From positions 1 to 6,936 of the forward strand of contig CAYVMN010000219.1 of assembly GCA_964452575.1 (NCBI GenBank): 6,936 nt of DNA, read 5' to 3'. A program made the position numbers and the translations under genes. This DNA is from CAYVMN01 sp964452575 (GTDB lineage: Bacteria > Desulfobacterota > DSM-4660 > Desulfatiglandales > Desulfatiglandaceae). Shown piece after piece: positions 5,685 through 6,936 of the stretch. Positions within the stretch are counted from its first letter, which is position 1, and every line of letters begins with the position of its first letter. The notes under the pieces are model-generated. The model made no database searches and was not told where the DNA came from. It saw only the letters and a program-made list of their open reading frames with translations.

Positions 5685-6068
5685 TTAAGACTGCGCCGAT
5701 TTGGCTTCTAGCTCCTCGATGCGCTTGTTGATCGCATCAAGCTCTTCTTTGATGTAATTCGCCTCTTCCTTGAGCATGCTGACCTCGTCTTGCGGGTTCA
5801 TGGTATATGGCCCGTAGGCTGGGGCGTAGCCTCCTCCCCAGGCTGGATAAAAGGACCTCCATCCAAAGCCTCTTCCGTAGCCCCGGCCCCATCCCAGGCT
5901 GGACCTGAACCATCTCCGAAAACCGCGGCCACGGCCATAGCCTCGACCATAACCAAAACCTCCACCATAGGCCAGGCCGTAACCTCCATAGGCAGGGTTA
6001 CAGAATCCCTGTCCTCCTCCGGTCATCGGACCGGCACCCATTGGTCCTGTTCCATCAAATCCTGGCAT
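5685..6068 (-). CDS. DUF5320 family Gly/Tyr/Arg-rich protein with C-terminal coiled coil
   Basis: The 127-residue product starts MPGFDGTGPMGAGPMTGGGQ and GFC, the characteristic DUF5320 opening. Residues about 23-88 are low-complexity Gly/Tyr/Arg/Trp-rich (GYGRGYGRGRGF and similar repeats), and residues about 92-127 form a charged heptad-like helix (EVSMLKEEANYIKEELDAIN, KRIEELEAK) likely to be a coiled coil. ATG at 6068 is chosen because AAAGGAGGT lies about 7 nt upstream on the minus strand and the family starts there; the longer upstream frame overlaps the DUF134 gene. Function is not known; the family is often next to DUF134 regulators and metal-cofactor (NifX/NifB-like) proteins, none of which is seen here. 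It lies 19 nt downstream of the DUF134 gene and is almost certainly in one operon with it. Confidence 0.85.
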   Translation of the reverse strand: MPGFDGTGPMGAGPMTGGGQGFCNPAYGGYGLAYGGGFGYGRGYGRGRGFRRWFRSSLGWGRGYGRGFGWRSFYPAWGGGYAPAYGPYTMNPQDEVSMLKEEANYIKEELDAINKRIEELEAKSAQS

Positions 6069-6087
6069 ATGAAACACCTCCTTTCCT

Positions 6088-6426
6088 TTAAAATCCACCG
6101 CGCCAGCCACGGCGGTGTCGTCCTCGTCCTCTGGGCGGCATATCAAAATGACCGCCCTCGATTCTGAGTATTTTGCCCATAACCAGGGCATCAGCAACAA
6201 TAGCCCTTGCCTCTGTCAGGATTCTCCCGAAGGTTTGGCGTGAGACATTCATCATCTTAGCTGCTGTCTCCTGATCAAGGCCTTGGAAATCGTTTAATCT
6301 GATAGCCTCAAGCCCCTCAATGGGAAGGAAGACCTCTTCTCTGCCCCATGGGGGAATCCTGTCAGGGACAAAGGCACTTACGATTGGAGGTCCCTGTACA
6401 AATCTGAGTTTTCTCGGTCTTGGCAT
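6088..6426 (-). CDS. DUF134 family predicted DNA-binding regulator
   Basis: The 112-residue product opens MPRPRKLRFVQGPP, the family signature, followed by FLPIEGLEAIRLNDFQGLDQ and the helix-turn-helix DQETAAKMMNVSRQTFGRIL (about residues 51-70), similar to sigma region-4-like HTHs. The tail is Gly/Arg-rich (PPRGRGRHRRGWRGGF). ATG 6426 is chosen over ATG 6447 because AGGAGGT (minus strand, complement of about 6430-6436) lies just before it and the family begins MPRPRK. DUF134 proteins are uncharacterised but presumed transcription factors. It is the first gene of a two-gene unit with DUF5320. Two related palindromes flank its promoter, so autoregulation is likely (inference). Confidence 0.88.
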   Translation of the reverse strand: MPRPRKLRFVQGPPIVSAFVPDRIPPWGREEVFLPIEGLEAIRLNDFQGLDQETAAKMMNVSRQTFGRILTEARAIVADALVMGKILRIEGGHFDMPPRGRGRHRRGWRGGF

Positions 6427-6436
6427 TTGACCTCCT

Positions 6437-6458
6437 ATTATGGGCATCTGCTCATAAT
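6437..6458. promoter_or_regulatory. Palindromic operator candidate 1, overlapping -10 box and leader of DUF134 operon
   Basis: Half-sites ATGGGCA (6440-6446) and TGCTCAT (6449-6455), flanked by ATT and AAT, form a 22-bp palindrome with 9 of 11 pairs matching. It overlaps the -10 box (6456-6461) and abuts the ribosome site of the DUF134 gene, a position suited to repression. Confidence 0.55.
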
Positions 6459-6483
6459 ATATATTTTATCTAACAGAAGTCAA
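6456..6483 (-). promoter_or_regulatory. Sigma-70-like promoter of the DUF134-DUF5320 operon
   Basis: On the minus strand TTGACT (complement of 6478-6483) and TATATT (complement of 6456-6461) are 16 nt apart; TATTAT shifted by 2 nt would give 18 nt. It lies about 30 nt before the DUF134 start codon in an AT-rich stretch. No other promoter in the window is as clear. Confidence 0.6.
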
Positions 6484-6490
6484 TAGTTTT

Positions 6491-6511
6491 TTTATGAGTT
6501 ATGCTCATTAA
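6491..6511. promoter_or_regulatory. Palindromic operator candidate 2, just upstream of the -35 box
   Basis: ATGAGTTATGCTCAT (6494-6508) has perfect 5-bp arms ATGAG/CTCAT and shares the TGCTCAT half-site with operator 1. It is 8 nt upstream of the -35 hexamer as read on the minus strand. Two copies of one half-site on either side of a promoter suggest a dimeric regulator, perhaps the DUF134 protein itself. Confidence 0.5.
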
Positions 6512-6936
6512 TCCCCCAGAATCGCTTTTACCATCGCTACCGGCCAAAAAAAAAGACCACATAAAAACCGCTTTAAGACCAAGTTTTCTTCCTTAATCTC
6601 CACTATTTCCTCTCTACACTTTTTGAGTCGCTAATTGACAATGGTGTAAGGGGCGTCGAGCGGAAAGAAATTGTAAATGATAGCAGGGCTCGCCGAGACT
6701 GCACGGCAATTGGGTGTTACCACCTTTGCCGTTGCGAACGGGCTGAGGCGTAAAAAGGGTTAAGTGTAATTTGTAAACAACATCTCCAAGACCATGATGG
6801 GGTGACATTGGATATTCCAGAGGGAATTCGGCTCAGAAAGGTTGTTAAATCCTTGGCCTTTCAGGGCATACACCCTCATATATTTGGACCTGTGCGGTTA
6901 GCTCTTAGCCATTAGCGGTTAGCTTTTGGATAAAAC
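6512..6936. other. Gene-poor stretch with a weak transposase-like remnant
   Basis: No supported gene is present. A 28-codon frame at 6677-6763 (AGLAETARQLGVTTFAVANG, then LRRKKG) resembles the helix-turn-helix at the C-terminus of REP-associated (Y1-type) transposases, and an adjacent frame VERKEIVN (about 6657-6680) could be the preceding piece, shifted. The match is short and the codon before ATG 6677 is a stop, so this is at best a remnant. A run of nine A's lies near 6546. The end of the window carries the heptamer repeat listed separately. Confidence 0.3.
6896..6923 (+). repeat. Tandem heptamer repeat (NNTTAGC), four copies
   Basis: TTAGC occurs at 6898, 6905, 6912 and 6919, exactly 7 nt apart, with variable two-base spacers (GG, TC, CA, GG). 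The array stops 13 nt before the window end. No coding sequence is seen around it. Confidence 0.75.

Noticed and set aside
5790..6167. Plus-strand open frame of 125 codons opposite DUF5320 and DUF134
   Set aside because: Its length comes from the GC-rich Gly/Arg codons of the DUF5320 gene on the other strand; its Ser/Ala/Pro-rich product resembles no family.
1..6936. CRISPR array, tRNA or rRNA genes
   Set aside because: No regularly spaced repeats of CRISPR length, no cloverleaf with a T-loop signature and no rRNA-like segments were seen on reading both strands.

Overview
The window reads like a chromosomal segment from a Desulfobacterota (former Deltaproteobacteria) type anaerobe or a metagenome-derived relative. 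The gene set points that way: a FeoA/FeoB ferrous-iron uptake pair, a small J-domain protein beside a bacterial 2[4Fe-4S] ferredoxin, a DUF134/DUF5320 pair, a DUF364 (putative heavy-metal chelation) remnant, and a peroxiredoxin whose catalytic cysteine codon is TGA (selenocysteine). The taxonomic call is an inference from gene types and was not tested by a search.

Layout. Positions 1-1190 are a plus-strand zone of damaged genes: an unidentified ORF, a universal stress protein broken by one stop and two frameshifts, the N-terminal stub of a SAM methyltransferase, and a few codons resembling an FmdB-type zinc-ribbon start. Positions 1190-3794 hold a plus-strand cluster: J-domain protein, ferredoxin (broken by TAA), feoA, and feoB overlapping feoA by 4 nt (one in-frame TGA). 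Positions 3795-4062 are mostly non-coding with one hairpin. Positions 4063-4604 carry a 52-residue truncated ORF and the decayed DUF364 gene. Positions 4794-5407 are the selenocysteine peroxiredoxin, with a plausible bacterial SECIS hairpin just after the TGA and a frameshift near the C-terminus. A PAS-plus-histidine-kinase remnant overlaps its end (5394-5654). On the minus strand, 6426-5685 encodes a DUF134 regulator followed by a Gly/Tyr/Arg-rich DUF5320 protein, driven by a recognisable promoter flanked by two related palindromes. Positions 6512-6936 hold no convincing gene, only a weak transposase-like remnant and a heptamer repeat.

How the parts may work together. FeoA/FeoB would import Fe(II), the ferredoxin carries Fe-S clusters, and the peroxiredoxin would remove peroxides that react with Fe(II). 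DUF134/DUF5320 pairs are often found near Fe-S or metal-cofactor genes. This common metal/redox theme is inference.

The main result is the selenocysteine peroxiredoxin. The main caution is that the window also contains in-frame TAG (409) and TAA (1711, 4428) codons and several one-base frameshifts. Some interruptions must therefore be gene decay or sequence error, so each TGA has to be judged on its own. The peroxiredoxin TGA is persuasive because it falls exactly on the catalytic residue. The feoB TGA does not fall on a known catalytic residue.
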